NCBI GenBank assembly: GCA_963790525.1
Contig: CAWBOV010000003.1
Location: 372,001-436,000, forward strand
DNA: 64,000 nt
Direction of reading: 5' to 3'
DNA from: CAWBOV01 sp963790525
GTDB lineage: Bacteria > Actinomycetota > Actinomycetes > Mycobacteriales > Jatrophihabitantaceae
Shown here: piece by piece, positions 25,786 to 36,555 of the stretch
How positions within the stretch are numbered: the first letter of the stretch is position 1
How the letters are laid out: the number at the start of each line of letters is the position of its first letter
Position numbers and translations under genes: made by a program
The notes under the pieces: model-generated
The model's database searches: none
Told to the model about the DNA's origin: nothing
Seen by the model: only the letters and a program-made list of their open reading frames with translations

Positions 25786-27147
25786 GTGCGCACCGTCATC
25801 AGCGGCGCCGCCATCGCGACGGTCGACGCCAGGGGGATGGAGCACGCCTCCGGCTACGTCGTCGTTGAGGACGGCCGCATCTCCGCGGTCGGCGCGGGAC
25901 CGGCGCCGGTGATCGACGGGGCCACGGTCGTCGACGGGACGGACTGCCTGCTGACTCCGGGGCTGGTGAACACCCACCACCATCTGAACCAGTGGCTCAC
26001 CCGAGGGCTGGCCCAGGACGGCACGCTGTTCGAGTGGCTCACAGCGCTGTATCCGCTGTGGGCGCACCTCGATGCCCAGCTGGAGTACACGGCCGCCGGC
26101 GCCGGGCTGGCGGCCCTCGCCCTGTCCGGCTGCACGACGAGCACCGACCACCTCTACGTCTTCCCCGCCGGCGGCGGCGACGTGTTCGCGGCCGAGATCG
26201 AGGCCGCCCGCCGCATCGGCCTGCGCTTCCACCCGTGCCGGGGCTCGATGGACCTCGGCCGGTCCCAGGGCGGGCTGCCGCCGGACAGCATCGTCGAGGA
26301 TCGGGACGCGATCCTGCTCGCGTCCGCCGACACGGTGACCCGCTTCCACGACCCGTCCCCCGGTTCGATGCTGCGGGTGGCGATCGCCCCGTGCTCGCCG
26401 TTCAGCGTCACCGGTGAGCTGATGCGCGAGTCGGCCGAGCTGGCGCGGTCGCTGGGCGTGCGCCTGCACACGCATCTGGCCGAGACGCGCGACGAGGACG
26501 AGTACTGCGCCGAGCACTTCGGCTGCGGACCGGTCGACTACGTCGAGTCCCTCGGCTGGCTCGGGCCGGATGTCTGGCTGGCGCACGGGGTGTTCCTGTC
26601 CGACGAGTCGATCGCCACGCTGGCACGGCACGGCACCGGGGTGGCCCACTGCCCGACGTCGAATGCCCGGCTGGGAGCGGGCATCGCCCGGGCGCCGGAG
26701 CTGCTGGCGGCGGGCGTGCCCGTCGGGCTGGGCGTGGACGGCGCTGCCTCCAACGAGAACGGCGGCCTCGCCGGGGAACTGCGCATGGCGCTCATGGTGG
26801 CGCGGGCACGGCTCGGACCGAGCGCCCTGTCGGCGCGGCAGTCCCTGGCGATGGGCACGATGGGCGGAGCGCGCGTCCTCGGCCGCCAGGACGAGATCGG
26901 CTCGATCGAGGTCGGCAAGCTGGCGGACCTGGCGCTGTGGCGCCTCGACGGGCTCGGGCACGCCGACATCGCCGACCCGGTCGCCGCCCTCGTCCTCGGA
27001 CCGCCCGCGCCGCTGGAGCTGTTGCTCGTCCACGGCGAGACGGTCGTCGCGGGCAACGAGCTGCGTACCGCAGACCCGCGGGTCCTCGCCCGGGAGGTCC
27101 GTGCCGCCGCCCGCAGCCTGCTCGCCGCGGCAAGCGGATCGTCCTAG
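25786..27147 (+). CDS. Probable 8-oxoguanine deaminase (amidohydrolase)
   Basis: A 453-residue amidohydrolase of the AtzA/TrzN-like deaminase group: PGLVNTHHHLNQWLTRG (metal HxH), LHTHLAETRDED, AHGVFLSDES, and GLGVDGAASNENGGL with the catalytic Asp. The motifs, and the presence of such genes in actinobacterial urate clusters, suggest 8-oxoguanine deaminase, which turns 8-oxoguanine into urate. Guanine deaminase-like or other activity is possible. GTG start one base after the uraH stop, the last gene of the operon. Confidence 0.85.
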   Translation: MRTVISGAAIATVDARGMEHASGYVVVEDGRISAVGAGPAPVIDGATVVDGTDCLLTPGLVNTHHHLNQWLTRGLAQDGTLFEWLTALYPLWAHLDAQLEYTAAGAGLAALALSGCTTSTDHLYVFPAGGGDVFAAEIEAARRIGLRFHPCRGSMDLGRSQGGLPPDSIVEDRDAILLASADTVTRFHDPSPGSMLRVAIAPCSPFSVTGELMRESAELARSLGVRLHTHLAETRDEDEYCAEHFGCGPVDYVESLGWLGPDVWLAHGVFLSDESIATLARHGTGVAHCPTSNARLGAGIARAPELLAAGVPVGLGVDGAASNENGGLAGELRMALMVARARLGPSALSARQSLAMGTMGGARVLGRQDEIGSIEVGKLADLALWRLDGLGHADIADPVAALVLGPPAPLELLLVHGETVVAGNELRTADPRVLAREVRAAARSLLAAASGSS

Positions 27148-27335
27148 CCGGACCCGGCTCTGGCCCGGCCGGGGTATGACGGTCGCGGAGGAGCCAGTTC
27201 CGAAATGGCTATCTGTAGTCCGTCTCTAGGAACGTTGGCGGAATCACAGCGCCTGCAACCGCTTCCACCGCCTAGTCTTGCCCAACCCGGTTCCAGGCCT
27301 GACGTATCGCTACAGCGAGGACGGTGTCACCTTCC

Positions 27336-30005
<2,670 letters not shown>

Positions 30006-30012
30006 GCCGGCT

Positions 30013-30042
30013 GGGTCCGGCCCGGAGGACTGGGCCGGACCC
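30013..30042. terminator. Hairpin after ppdK
   Basis: GGGTCCGGCCC, 8-base loop, GGGCCGGACCC: an 11-bp perfect stem just after the ppdK stop and before the convergent MFS gene. A smaller CCTGA/TCAGG hairpin follows at 30044-30058. It likely serves both strands. Confidence 0.75.
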
Positions 30043-30059
30043 GCCTGATTCAGTCAGGT

Positions 30060-31364
30060 CTACGCGGCGAGCGCGTGGGCGCTTCGCACCAGGCGCCGGC
30101 GCCAGGACTGCCCCGTCAGCGCGACGACCGCGAGGGCGAACCCGAGCGCGCCGATCCCGACGAAGCCCAGCGCGGGCGCGGAGCGGTCGACGATGATGCC
30201 GACCAGCGGCGCGCCGGCGGCGTTGCCGATGGTCAGCGCGGAGGAGTGCAGCCCCAGCACCTGGCCACGCACCGACGCCGGGGTGAGCTGGGTCAGCACC
30301 TGCGCGCTGGAGGACAGCAGCGGCGCGCAGAACAGCCCGGACGGGATGGACAGCAGCGCGAGGACCCACCACGACGGGGCGAAGGCCATGATGACCGTCA
30401 GCCCGGCCAGCCCGGTCAGCAGCACGAGCGGGTCGATGGGGCGCCCGACCGCACCGTAGATGAACCCGCCGGCGAGGGAGGCCATGCACCAGACGGCCAC
30501 GACGACGCCGAGCATGCCGATGGTGTGCATCGACCGCATGGACGCGGTCAGCGCGGTGTCGGTGCCGGCGAGGGTGAAGGTGGCACCGAACGTCGCCAGC
30601 ATCACGGCGAACACCCGCAGCCCGAACCAGGATCGGATCGACGGGGTGGCCTCGGCGACGACGATCGTGCGACGGCTCGCGCCGAACTCGGGGTCGGCCC
30701 CCTCCTCGCCGCGGACCGGTGGGTCGAGGACGATCAGCGCGATGCCGGCGGCGAAGATCAGGACCGCCGCGGAGACGAACGCGATGGTGCTGCCGGCCTG
30801 GGTGACGAGCACGACGCCCATCGCCGGGCCGATCGCGTAGGAGATCTCGACCGACATCGAGTCGAGGGCGAACCCGGCCTGCCGCTCGGTCGGGGGCAGC
30901 AGAGCTGCCAGCGACTGCCGCGAGATGGTGAACACCGGCAGCGCGAGGAACCCGCCCACGAACGCCGCGGGGAGCAGCCACACGTAGGACAGTTCCGCGG
31001 CGGCGAGCCAGAACAGGGCGTCGACGACCGTGGTCAAGACCAGGATCGGACGCAGCCCGATGCGGTCGATACCTCGGCCGAGCAGGGGTGAGCCCAGCGC
31101 CGCGCCGAGGGCGATCAGCGCCGCGATCGCCCCCGACTCGCCGAAGCCGCGGTGCAGGTCGAGCACGACGTGGAGGGTCAGCACGACCGGCGCCGCCGTC
31201 ACCGGGATGCGGGCGAGCAGCGAGACCAGGATCAGCGAGCGGACGCCCGGCTTGCCCAGGACGACGCCGTAGGGCCGCAGGGGAGAGGAGGTCGGACGCA
31301 CACGGCCCATGGTGCCAGGGCGGCGCCACTGGTTTCTGGAGCGTGGGCGGAACCGGAGACGCAC
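30060..31364 (-). CDS. MFS transporter
   Basis: A 434-residue major facilitator with about 12 membrane helices, LGSPLLGRGIDRIGLRPILVL in the loop 2-3 position and a long Arg-rich central loop (PPVRGEEGADPEF). GTG at 31364, with GAAGG 7 bases upstream, is used; ATG 31310 would give a shorter cytoplasmic N-terminus. A 16-bp palindrome 41 bases upstream suggests control by a TetR-like repressor not in the window. Substrate unknown; drug- or sugar-efflux type. Confidence 0.82.
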   Translation of the reverse strand: MRLRFRPRSRNQWRRPGTMGRVRPTSSPLRPYGVVLGKPGVRSLILVSLLARIPVTAAPVVLTLHVVLDLHRGFGESGAIAALIALGAALGSPLLGRGIDRIGLRPILVLTTVVDALFWLAAAELSYVWLLPAAFVGGFLALPVFTISRQSLAALLPPTERQAGFALDSMSVEISYAIGPAMGVVLVTQAGSTIAFVSAAVLIFAAGIALIVLDPPVRGEEGADPEFGASRRTIVVAEATPSIRSWFGLRVFAVMLATFGATFTLAGTDTALTASMRSMHTIGMLGVVVAVWCMASLAGGFIYGAVGRPIDPLVLLTGLAGLTVIMAFAPSWWVLALLSIPSGLFCAPLLSSSAQVLTQLTPASVRGQVLGLHSSALTIGNAAGAPLVGIIVDRSAPALGFVGIGALGFALAVVALTGQSWRRRLVRSAHALAA

Positions 31365-31404
31365 GGCGAGACCTTCGTTTCAGTGAGACAGGGTGGATTT
31401 TGCT

Positions 31405-31420
31405 TTACGATGTACCGTAA
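31405..31420. promoter_or_regulatory. TTACG-N6-CGTAA palindrome upstream of the MFS gene
   Basis: Inverted repeat TTACGATGTACCGTAA between the MFS gene (-) and the YbjN-like gene (+), 41 bases from the MFS start. It lies in the most AT-rich stretch of this gap, fitting a promoter/operator. Confidence 0.5.
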
Positions 31421-31497
31421 CAGCCCGAGTTGACCCTTTATTTCGTAGGTGTGGCTGCCGTCGCACCGACGTCATGGAGGCCGGGTAGGTTAGGGGA

Positions 31498-32010
31498 GTG
31501 TTCCTGCGTCGCGCCCGTGCCAAGTCCGACCCCGCGTCGGGGGCGCCGGTTCCCGGGGAGTCGGCGCCGGGCGGGCGTGCGGCGCAGCGCCGGGCCGTCC
31601 ACCATGACATCGTCCCCACGACGGCGACGATCCAGCAGATCCTGGACGAGTTCGGGCTGGTCCACGCGATCGACGACGACGGCGATCTGGTCGTGCGCTG
31701 GGAACGCTGCAGCGTCTTCTTCTTCCACTACGGCGAGCGCGGCGAAGTTCTCCAGGCCCGGCTCTACCTGAACTCCCGCTACGACGTCGAGATGCGCCCG
31801 TCGCTGGCGGTGCTGCTCGACGACTGGAACCGGACGAAGCTCTACCCGAAGGCCTACACGGTGCTGCCCGACGACGGCATGGTCGGCGTCTGCGCCGAGC
31901 ACGCCTACGACTTCGAGGTCGGCGCGTCCCGCGAGCAGCTCAAGTTCACGGTCGGGGCCTGGATCCACACCCTGCTGCGCTTCGCCGACTGGCTCGAAGA
32001 ACAGATCTGA
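31498..32010 (+). CDS. YbjN domain-containing protein
   Basis: A 170-residue protein with a charged N-terminal 35 residues and a YbjN-type domain: ATIQQILDEFGLVHAIDDDGDLVVRWERCSVFFFHYGERGEVLQARLYL, then SLAVLLDDWNRTKLYPKAYTVL. The fold resembles type III secretion chaperones; in bacteria it is a putative stress or sensory factor. GTG start. Three bases separate it from dgt, so they form one operon. Function unproven. Confidence 0.8.
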   Translation: MFLRRARAKSDPASGAPVPGESAPGGRAAQRRAVHHDIVPTTATIQQILDEFGLVHAIDDDGDLVVRWERCSVFFFHYGERGEVLQARLYLNSRYDVEMRPSLAVLLDDWNRTKLYPKAYTVLPDDGMVGVCAEHAYDFEVGASREQLKFTVGAWIHTLLRFADWLEEQI

Positions 32011-32013
32011 GCC

Positions 32014-33264
32014 ATGAGCGCCGGGTACACCCGCTCCGACACCGCCCGACGGGTCGCCGAGCCGGACAAACGTGGGCAGCTGGCCGGATCGGCCCCGCGC
32101 GGGGAGTTCGCCCGCGACCGCGCCCGTGTCCTGCACTCCTCGGCGTTCCGGCGCCTGGCCGACAAGACCCAGGTGGTCGTGCCCGGCGAGGACGACTTCC
32201 CGCGCACCCGGCTGACCCATTCCCTGGAGGTCGCCCAGATCGCCCGGGAGATGGGGGAGTCCCTGGGGTGCGCGCCTGACGTCGTCGACACGGCGGGGCT
32301 CGCGCACGACCTGGGTCACCCGCCCTTCGGCCACAACGGCGAGCAGGCGCTGGACGAGGTGACGCAGGGCATCGGCGGCTTCGAGGGCAACGCCCAGACG
32401 CTGCGCATCGTCACCCGCCTCGAGCCGAAGGCGCTGGACGCCGAGGGGCGCTCGGCCGGGTTGAACCTGACCCGGGCCGTGCTCGACGCGACCGCGAAGT
32501 ACCCCTGGCAGCGGCGCGCGGGACAGCGCAAGTTCGGGGTCTACGGCGACGATGCCGCCGCGTTCGCGTGGGTGCGCGAGGGCGCCCCGGAAGGGCGGCG
32601 GTGCCTGGAGGCGCAGGTCATGGACTGGGCCGACGACGTCGCCTACTCCGTGCACGACGTGGAGGACGGTGTGCACGCCGGCCACATCCGCCTCGGCGAG
32701 CTCGACGACACCGAACGTGCCGAGATCTGCGCGCTCGCTGCCGAGCTCTACGGCGACCGCCCCAGCGCCGACCTCCCGGCCGGCCTGGAGCGGTTGCTGC
32801 GGCTGCCCGCGCTCGTGGACCTGCACGACTTCGACGGCTCGCACCGCTCCCTGGCCGCGGCCAAGCGGGCGACCAGCGAGCTGACCGGACGTTTCGCCGG
32901 GGCAGCCGTGGCCGCCACTGCCGAGCGTTTCGGTGCCGGCCCGCTCACCCGCTACGCCGCCGATCTCGTCGTGCCCGAGGACGTGGCCGCCGAGTGCTCG
33001 CTGCTGAAGGCGCTCTCCGCCCGCTACGTGATGCACCGGGCCGGCGCCGAGGAGCGGCGGATCCACCAGCGGCGGCTGCTCACGGAACTGGTGGACGCGC
33101 TGGTGAGCGCCGCCCCCGGCGCCCTCGACACCGCCCTGCGCCCGGTCTGGCACGAGGCCGCCGACGACGCCGAGCGACTGCGCGTGGTCGTCGACCAGGT
33201 GGCCCAGCTGACCGATTCCGGAGCTGTCTCCTGGCACCGCCGCCTCGTCGGTGCGCACGAATAG
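32014..33264 (+). CDS. dgt: Deoxyguanosinetriphosphate triphosphohydrolase
   Basis: A 416-residue HD-superfamily dNTPase: RDRARVLHSSAFRRLADKTQV, RTRLTHSLEVAQIARE, the HD motif GLAHDLGHPPFGHNGE, and EAQVMDWADDVAYSVHDVEDG. It cleaves dGTP (and probably other dNTPs) to nucleoside and tripolyphosphate, keeping pools balanced. ATG start 3 bases after the YbjN-like gene and 9 bases before dnaG, as in mycobacteria where dgt and dnaG are neighbours. Confidence 0.95.
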   Translation: MSAGYTRSDTARRVAEPDKRGQLAGSAPRGEFARDRARVLHSSAFRRLADKTQVVVPGEDDFPRTRLTHSLEVAQIAREMGESLGCAPDVVDTAGLAHDLGHPPFGHNGEQALDEVTQGIGGFEGNAQTLRIVTRLEPKALDAEGRSAGLNLTRAVLDATAKYPWQRRAGQRKFGVYGDDAAAFAWVREGAPEGRRCLEAQVMDWADDVAYSVHDVEDGVHAGHIRLGELDDTERAEICALAAELYGDRPSADLPAGLERLLRLPALVDLHDFDGSHRSLAAAKRATSELTGRFAGAAVAATAERFGAGPLTRYAADLVVPEDVAAECSLLKALSARYVMHRAGAEERRIHQRRLLTELVDALVSAAPGALDTALRPVWHEAADDAERLRVVVDQVAQLTDSGAVSWHRRLVGAHE

Positions 33265-33273
33265 ACTGCCCTG

Positions 33274-35136
33274 GTGGCCGGGCGGATCAGGGACGAGGAC
33301 ATCGCGGCCGTCCGCGACCGCTCGCCCATCGCCGAGCTGATCGGTGAGCACGTCGCGCTCCGCAACGCCGGCGGCGGCAACCTCAAGGGCATCTGCCCCT
33401 TCCACGACGAGAAGTCGCCGTCGCTGTCGGTCTCGCCGTCGCGGGGCCTGTTCCACTGCTTCGGGTGCGGGGCCGGCGGCGACGTCATCCGCTTCGTCGA
33501 GCGCATCGAGCACCTGTCCTTCGCCGAGGCCGTGGAGAACCTCGCGTCGCGGGCCAACATCCAGCTGCGCTACGTGGAGGGCGGGTCGGCGCCGATCCGC
33601 AACCAGGGGCAGCGCTCGCGCCTCATCGAGGCCCACGCGCTGGCGGCGGCGTTCTACGCCGAGCAGCTGCGCGGCCCGCAGGCGCGGGCGGCGCGGGAGT
33701 TCCTCGCCGAACGCGGCTTCGACGAGACGGCCGCGGCGACCTACGGCTGCGGCTACGCCCCGGACGACTGGGACAGCCTGACCAAGTTCCTGCTGGGCAA
33801 GGGATTCAGCCAGGCCGAGCTCGTCACCGGTGGGCTGGCCAAGGAGACCCAACGGGGATCCCTGATCGACCGGTTCCACCGGCGGCTGCTCTGGCCGATC
33901 CGCGACACCAGCGGCGACGTCGTCGGCTTCGGCGCACGCCGGCTCTACGACGACGACCGCATCGAGGCCAAGTACCTCAACACCCCCGAGACGCCGATCT
34001 ACAAGAAGAGCCAGCTCCTGTACGGCATGGACCACGCGAAGAAGGAGATCGCCCGCCAGCACCGGGCCGTGATCGTCGAGGGCTACACCGACGTCATGGC
34101 CTGCCACCTGGCCGGGGTCCCGACCGCCGTCGCCACCTGCGGCACCGCGTTCGGCTCCGAGCACGTCGGCGTGCTGCGCCGGTTGCTGATGGACTCCGAC
34201 ACGTTCCGCGGGGAGGTCATCTTCACCTTCGACGGCGACGCCGCGGGCATGAAGGCGGCCGAGCGGGCCTTCGGCGACGACCAGAAGTTCATGGCGCAGA
34301 CGTTCGTCGCGGTGGAGGCCAGCGGCAAGGACCCGTGCGAGCTGCGCCAGTCCGGCGGCGACGTCGCCGTGCGCGACCTGGTGGCCCGCCGGATCCCGCT
34401 GGTCGAGTTCGTCCTGCGCACCACCGTGGCGCGGCTGGACCTCGACACCGCCGAGGGGCAGATGGCGGCGCTGGACTCCGGCATCCCCCTGGTCGCCCAG
34501 ATCAAGGACCTCTCGCTGCGGGACGAGTACGCCCGGCGCCTGGCCGGACTGGTGGGCATCGACGACCCGATGCGGGTCGTGACGCGGGTCCGGGGACTCG
34601 TGCGGTCGGGGGAGCGCAACGCGCCGGCGGCGGCCGCACCCGCCCGTACCGGGCCGGTGGTCGACCCGGCGGTGGTCGCGCTCGAGCGGGAGGTGCTCAA
34701 GGTGGCCGTCCAGCAACCGGGCGTGGCCGGGCCGTCCTTCGATTCCCTCGACGTCGACCTGTTCGCCGTCCCCGCCCACCGCTCGGTGCGTGACGCGATC
34801 AGCAAGGCGGGCGGCACCCCGGCGGCGGGCACCGCGGCCGAGTGGGTCGCCGCGATCGAGGAGGGCCTGCCCGACGAGCAGGCGCGCTCCATCGTCCACG
34901 CCCTCGCCGTCGAGCCGCTGCACAGCGACGGCGCCTCCCCGGAACGCTATGCCGACGCCGTCATGGCCCGGCTGCAGGAGATGGCGATCGCCCGGCAGGT
35001 GAAGACGTTGAAGTCACGGCTGCAGCGCGTCAACCCGGTCGAGGCAGCCGAGGAGTACGGGCGGCTGTTCACCGAGCTCATCGCCGCGGAGAATCACCGC
35101 CGGCTCCTGCGGGAACGTGCGATCGGGGACTCCTAG
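33274..35136 (+). CDS. dnaG: DNA primase DnaG
   Basis: A 620-residue primase: CHC2-type zinc finger (GICPFHDEKSPSLSVSPSRGLFHCFGCGAGG, shown as the C, H, C, C ligands at residues 41-68), the TOPRIM core (AVIVEGYTDVMACH, then FTFDGDAAG) and a C-terminal helicase-binding region. It makes RNA primers at the fork. GTG start 9 bases after dgt; the next gene begins immediately after the stop. Confidence 0.97.
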   Translation: MAGRIRDEDIAAVRDRSPIAELIGEHVALRNAGGGNLKGICPFHDEKSPSLSVSPSRGLFHCFGCGAGGDVIRFVERIEHLSFAEAVENLASRANIQLRYVEGGSAPIRNQGQRSRLIEAHALAAAFYAEQLRGPQARAAREFLAERGFDETAAATYGCGYAPDDWDSLTKFLLGKGFSQAELVTGGLAKETQRGSLIDRFHRRLLWPIRDTSGDVVGFGARRLYDDDRIEAKYLNTPETPIYKKSQLLYGMDHAKKEIARQHRAVIVEGYTDVMACHLAGVPTAVATCGTAFGSEHVGVLRRLLMDSDTFRGEVIFTFDGDAAGMKAAERAFGDDQKFMAQTFVAVEASGKDPCELRQSGGDVAVRDLVARRIPLVEFVLRTTVARLDLDTAEGQMAALDSGIPLVAQIKDLSLRDEYARRLAGLVGIDDPMRVVTRVRGLVRSGERNAPAAAAPARTGPVVDPAVVALEREVLKVAVQQPGVAGPSFDSLDVDLFAVPAHRSVRDAISKAGGTPAAGTAAEWVAAIEEGLPDEQARSIVHALAVEPLHSDGASPERYADAVMARLQEMAIARQVKTLKSRLQRVNPVEAAEEYGRLFTELIAAENHRRLLRERAIGDS

Positions 35137-35652
35137 ATGTTCGGCCGCTCCGCCCCGCCGCAGGCCTACCGCGCGCGCTTCGACCCGCACGAACGCGTGC
35201 TGAGCTGGTGCTCGACCGCGTCGGGAGCGGCTGTGGTGGCGACCGATCGCGGCCTGTGGTGGCCGGACCCGGAGCCGCGGCGCATCGACTGGCACCTCGT
35301 CGACAAGGTCGTCTGGAACGAGGCCGGATTCACCGTCACCGAGGCGGTGGTCGTGGACGACCTGCTGCTCGTCGAGCGCGCGCCGTCCACGCTCGCCCTG
35401 GAGACCGACCCGCGCAAGCTCCCGGCGACCGTCAAACGCCGGGTCGAGTCCAACGTGGTGCACACCTACGAGGTGCAGCTCACCGGCGGCAGCGCCCGGC
35501 TGGTCGCCCGCAAGATCGCCGGACGCGACGGGCTGGTCTGGTGGGCGCGGCTGGACCCAGGCACCGAGGACTCCGACGCCGTGCGCGACGAACTCGCCGG
35601 CGTGATCGCGGACATCCGCGACGACCGGGCCGAGTACCTGCGCCGCTTCTGA
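35137..35652 (+). CDS. Conserved hypothetical protein downstream of dnaG
   Basis: A 171-residue protein with repeated beta-strand patterns (RVLSWCSTASGAAVVATDRGLWWP, RIDWHLVDKVVWNEAGFTVTE, TYEVQLTGGSARLVARKI), suggesting a PH-like or beta-sandwich fold. No signal peptide or membrane helix. ATG start with no gap after dnaG, so co-transcribed. Similar small genes follow dnaG in other actinomycetes; function unknown. Confidence 0.75.
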   Translation: MFGRSAPPQAYRARFDPHERVLSWCSTASGAAVVATDRGLWWPDPEPRRIDWHLVDKVVWNEAGFTVTEAVVVDDLLLVERAPSTLALETDPRKLPATVKRRVESNVVHTYEVQLTGGSARLVARKIAGRDGLVWWARLDPGTEDSDAVRDELAGVIADIRDDRAEYLRRF

Positions 35653-35664
35653 CCGATCCGCCGG

Positions 35665-35724
35665 CCGCCCGCGTCGCAACCCGCCCGCGTCGCAGCCCGC
35701 CCGCGTCCGCAGCCCGCTCGCGTT
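35665..35724. repeat. 16-bp GC-rich tandem repeats
   Basis: Three full units and one partial (35665-35680, 35681-35696, 35697-35713, 35714-35724) of CCGCCCGCGTCGCARC between convergent genes. The third unit has one extra base. They cannot pair strongly with each other, so this looks like replication slippage. Confidence 0.75.
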
Positions 35725-35956
35725 ACCGGCCCTGGCGCGGCGGGGGCGCGTCCTGCCCCAGCGCCTGGGCGAGCACCGTCCGGGCCTTGGCCGCGGCCTC
35801 CTCGAACTGGACCTGCAGGACTCCCGCGGTCGCCTGGACGGTCTGGCTACCGGTGATGGTGTGGGTGGCGCGGACGATCGATTCGTACCGTCCGCGCCCC
35901 GCGCGGGCACCCAGGACGTAGCCGACGGCAGCACCGACCAGGAACGACAGCTTCAT
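35723..35956 (-). CDS. Small YtxH-like membrane-associated protein
   Basis: A 77-residue protein: MKLSFLVGAAVGYVLGARAGRGRYE is a short Gly-rich membrane segment with a positive flank, followed by an amphipathic helix (VQATAGVLQVQFEEAAAKARTVLAQAL). It resembles the YtxH-like/general-stress small proteins of actinomycetes. ATG 35956 follows GAGGAG by 6 bases. Function unknown. Confidence 0.75.
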   Translation of the reverse strand: MKLSFLVGAAVGYVLGARAGRGRYESIVRATHTITGSQTVQATAGVLQVQFEEAAAKARTVLAQALGQDAPPPRQGR

Positions 35957-36086
35957 GTGGGAACTCCTCGGCTGACTGCGCACAGGCAGGCGGTATGCGG
36001 TCGATGGCTACTCGGAGGGCGCGTACGCGTCGGCCCGTCCCGATAGGCTATCCTCATCCGGCCACGTCATCGCGACGGACCAGCAG

Positions 36087-36162
36087 TCCCCCGTAGCTCA
36101 ATTGGCAGAGCATCCGACTGTTAATCGGAGGGTTACTAGTTCAAGTCTAGTCGGGGGAGCCA
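36087..36162 (+). tRNA. tRNA-Asn (GTT)
   Basis: Full cloverleaf: acceptor TCCCCCG pairs with CGGGGGA, D-arm around GCTCAATTGGCAGAGC, anticodon stem CCGAC/GTCGG-like with anticodon GTT at 36120-36122, T-arm with GTTCAAGTC. The mature body ends at 36159 with G as discriminator, and CCA is encoded (36160-36162). tRNA-Asn near dnaG is a conserved actinobacterial arrangement. Confidence 0.96.
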
Positions 36163-36366
36163 GCGCGGCCGGCGGTCTCCGCCCCGCCCCAGGCCCCTCG
36201 TCCACTGGCCCCGCCGGTCTCGACGCAGTCCCGTTCGTGCCGAAGCCGACGTCCCGTAGCGCTGTCCTTCGTGATCGCCGCCGCGCTGTCGTCGGATGTT
36301 TCCCAGCCGTTAAGTTCTACTTGAGCTATTGACTTTTCAACTGGTATCCGTAAATGATCATCTGGT
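36163..36366. other. Non-coding stretch with an AT-rich patch after tRNA-Asn
   Basis: No credible gene. Bases about 36308-36362 are clearly AT-richer than the surroundings, and contain TTGACT (from 36331) and the palindrome ATGATCAT. A promoter or a remnant of foreign DNA next to the tRNA are both possible. Confidence 0.5.
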
Positions 36367-36402
36367 CCCGGCATCCTTCCCCCGTGGGGTGCCGGGATTT
36401 TC
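36367..36402 (+). terminator. Intrinsic terminator
   Basis: CCCGGCATCC and GGGTGCCGGG pair (10 bp with one G-U) around a 10-base loop, followed by ATTTTC. This is the most classical terminator in the window. It could end the tRNA-Asn transcript or a short transcript from the AT-rich patch. Confidence 0.75.
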
Positions 36403-36555
36403 ACTGTCCGGAGTGTCCCAGCCTGGCCTTGCGGGGAGCGCCGGCGGACCCGGGTGGGGACGGGGTTGATCAAGTAGCGTGTTGTCCGTTGGTGGTCGAT
36501 GTGCGCCGGTCGGCCGGATCCTGTCGGCGGCGCGGACCGCGGGGGTGACTCTCTG

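Noticed and set aside
31438..34923. A 1161-residue open frame on the - strand opposite dgt and dnaG
   Set aside because: Antisense shadow of two essential genes; low-complexity Arg/Gly/Leu composition and no motif.
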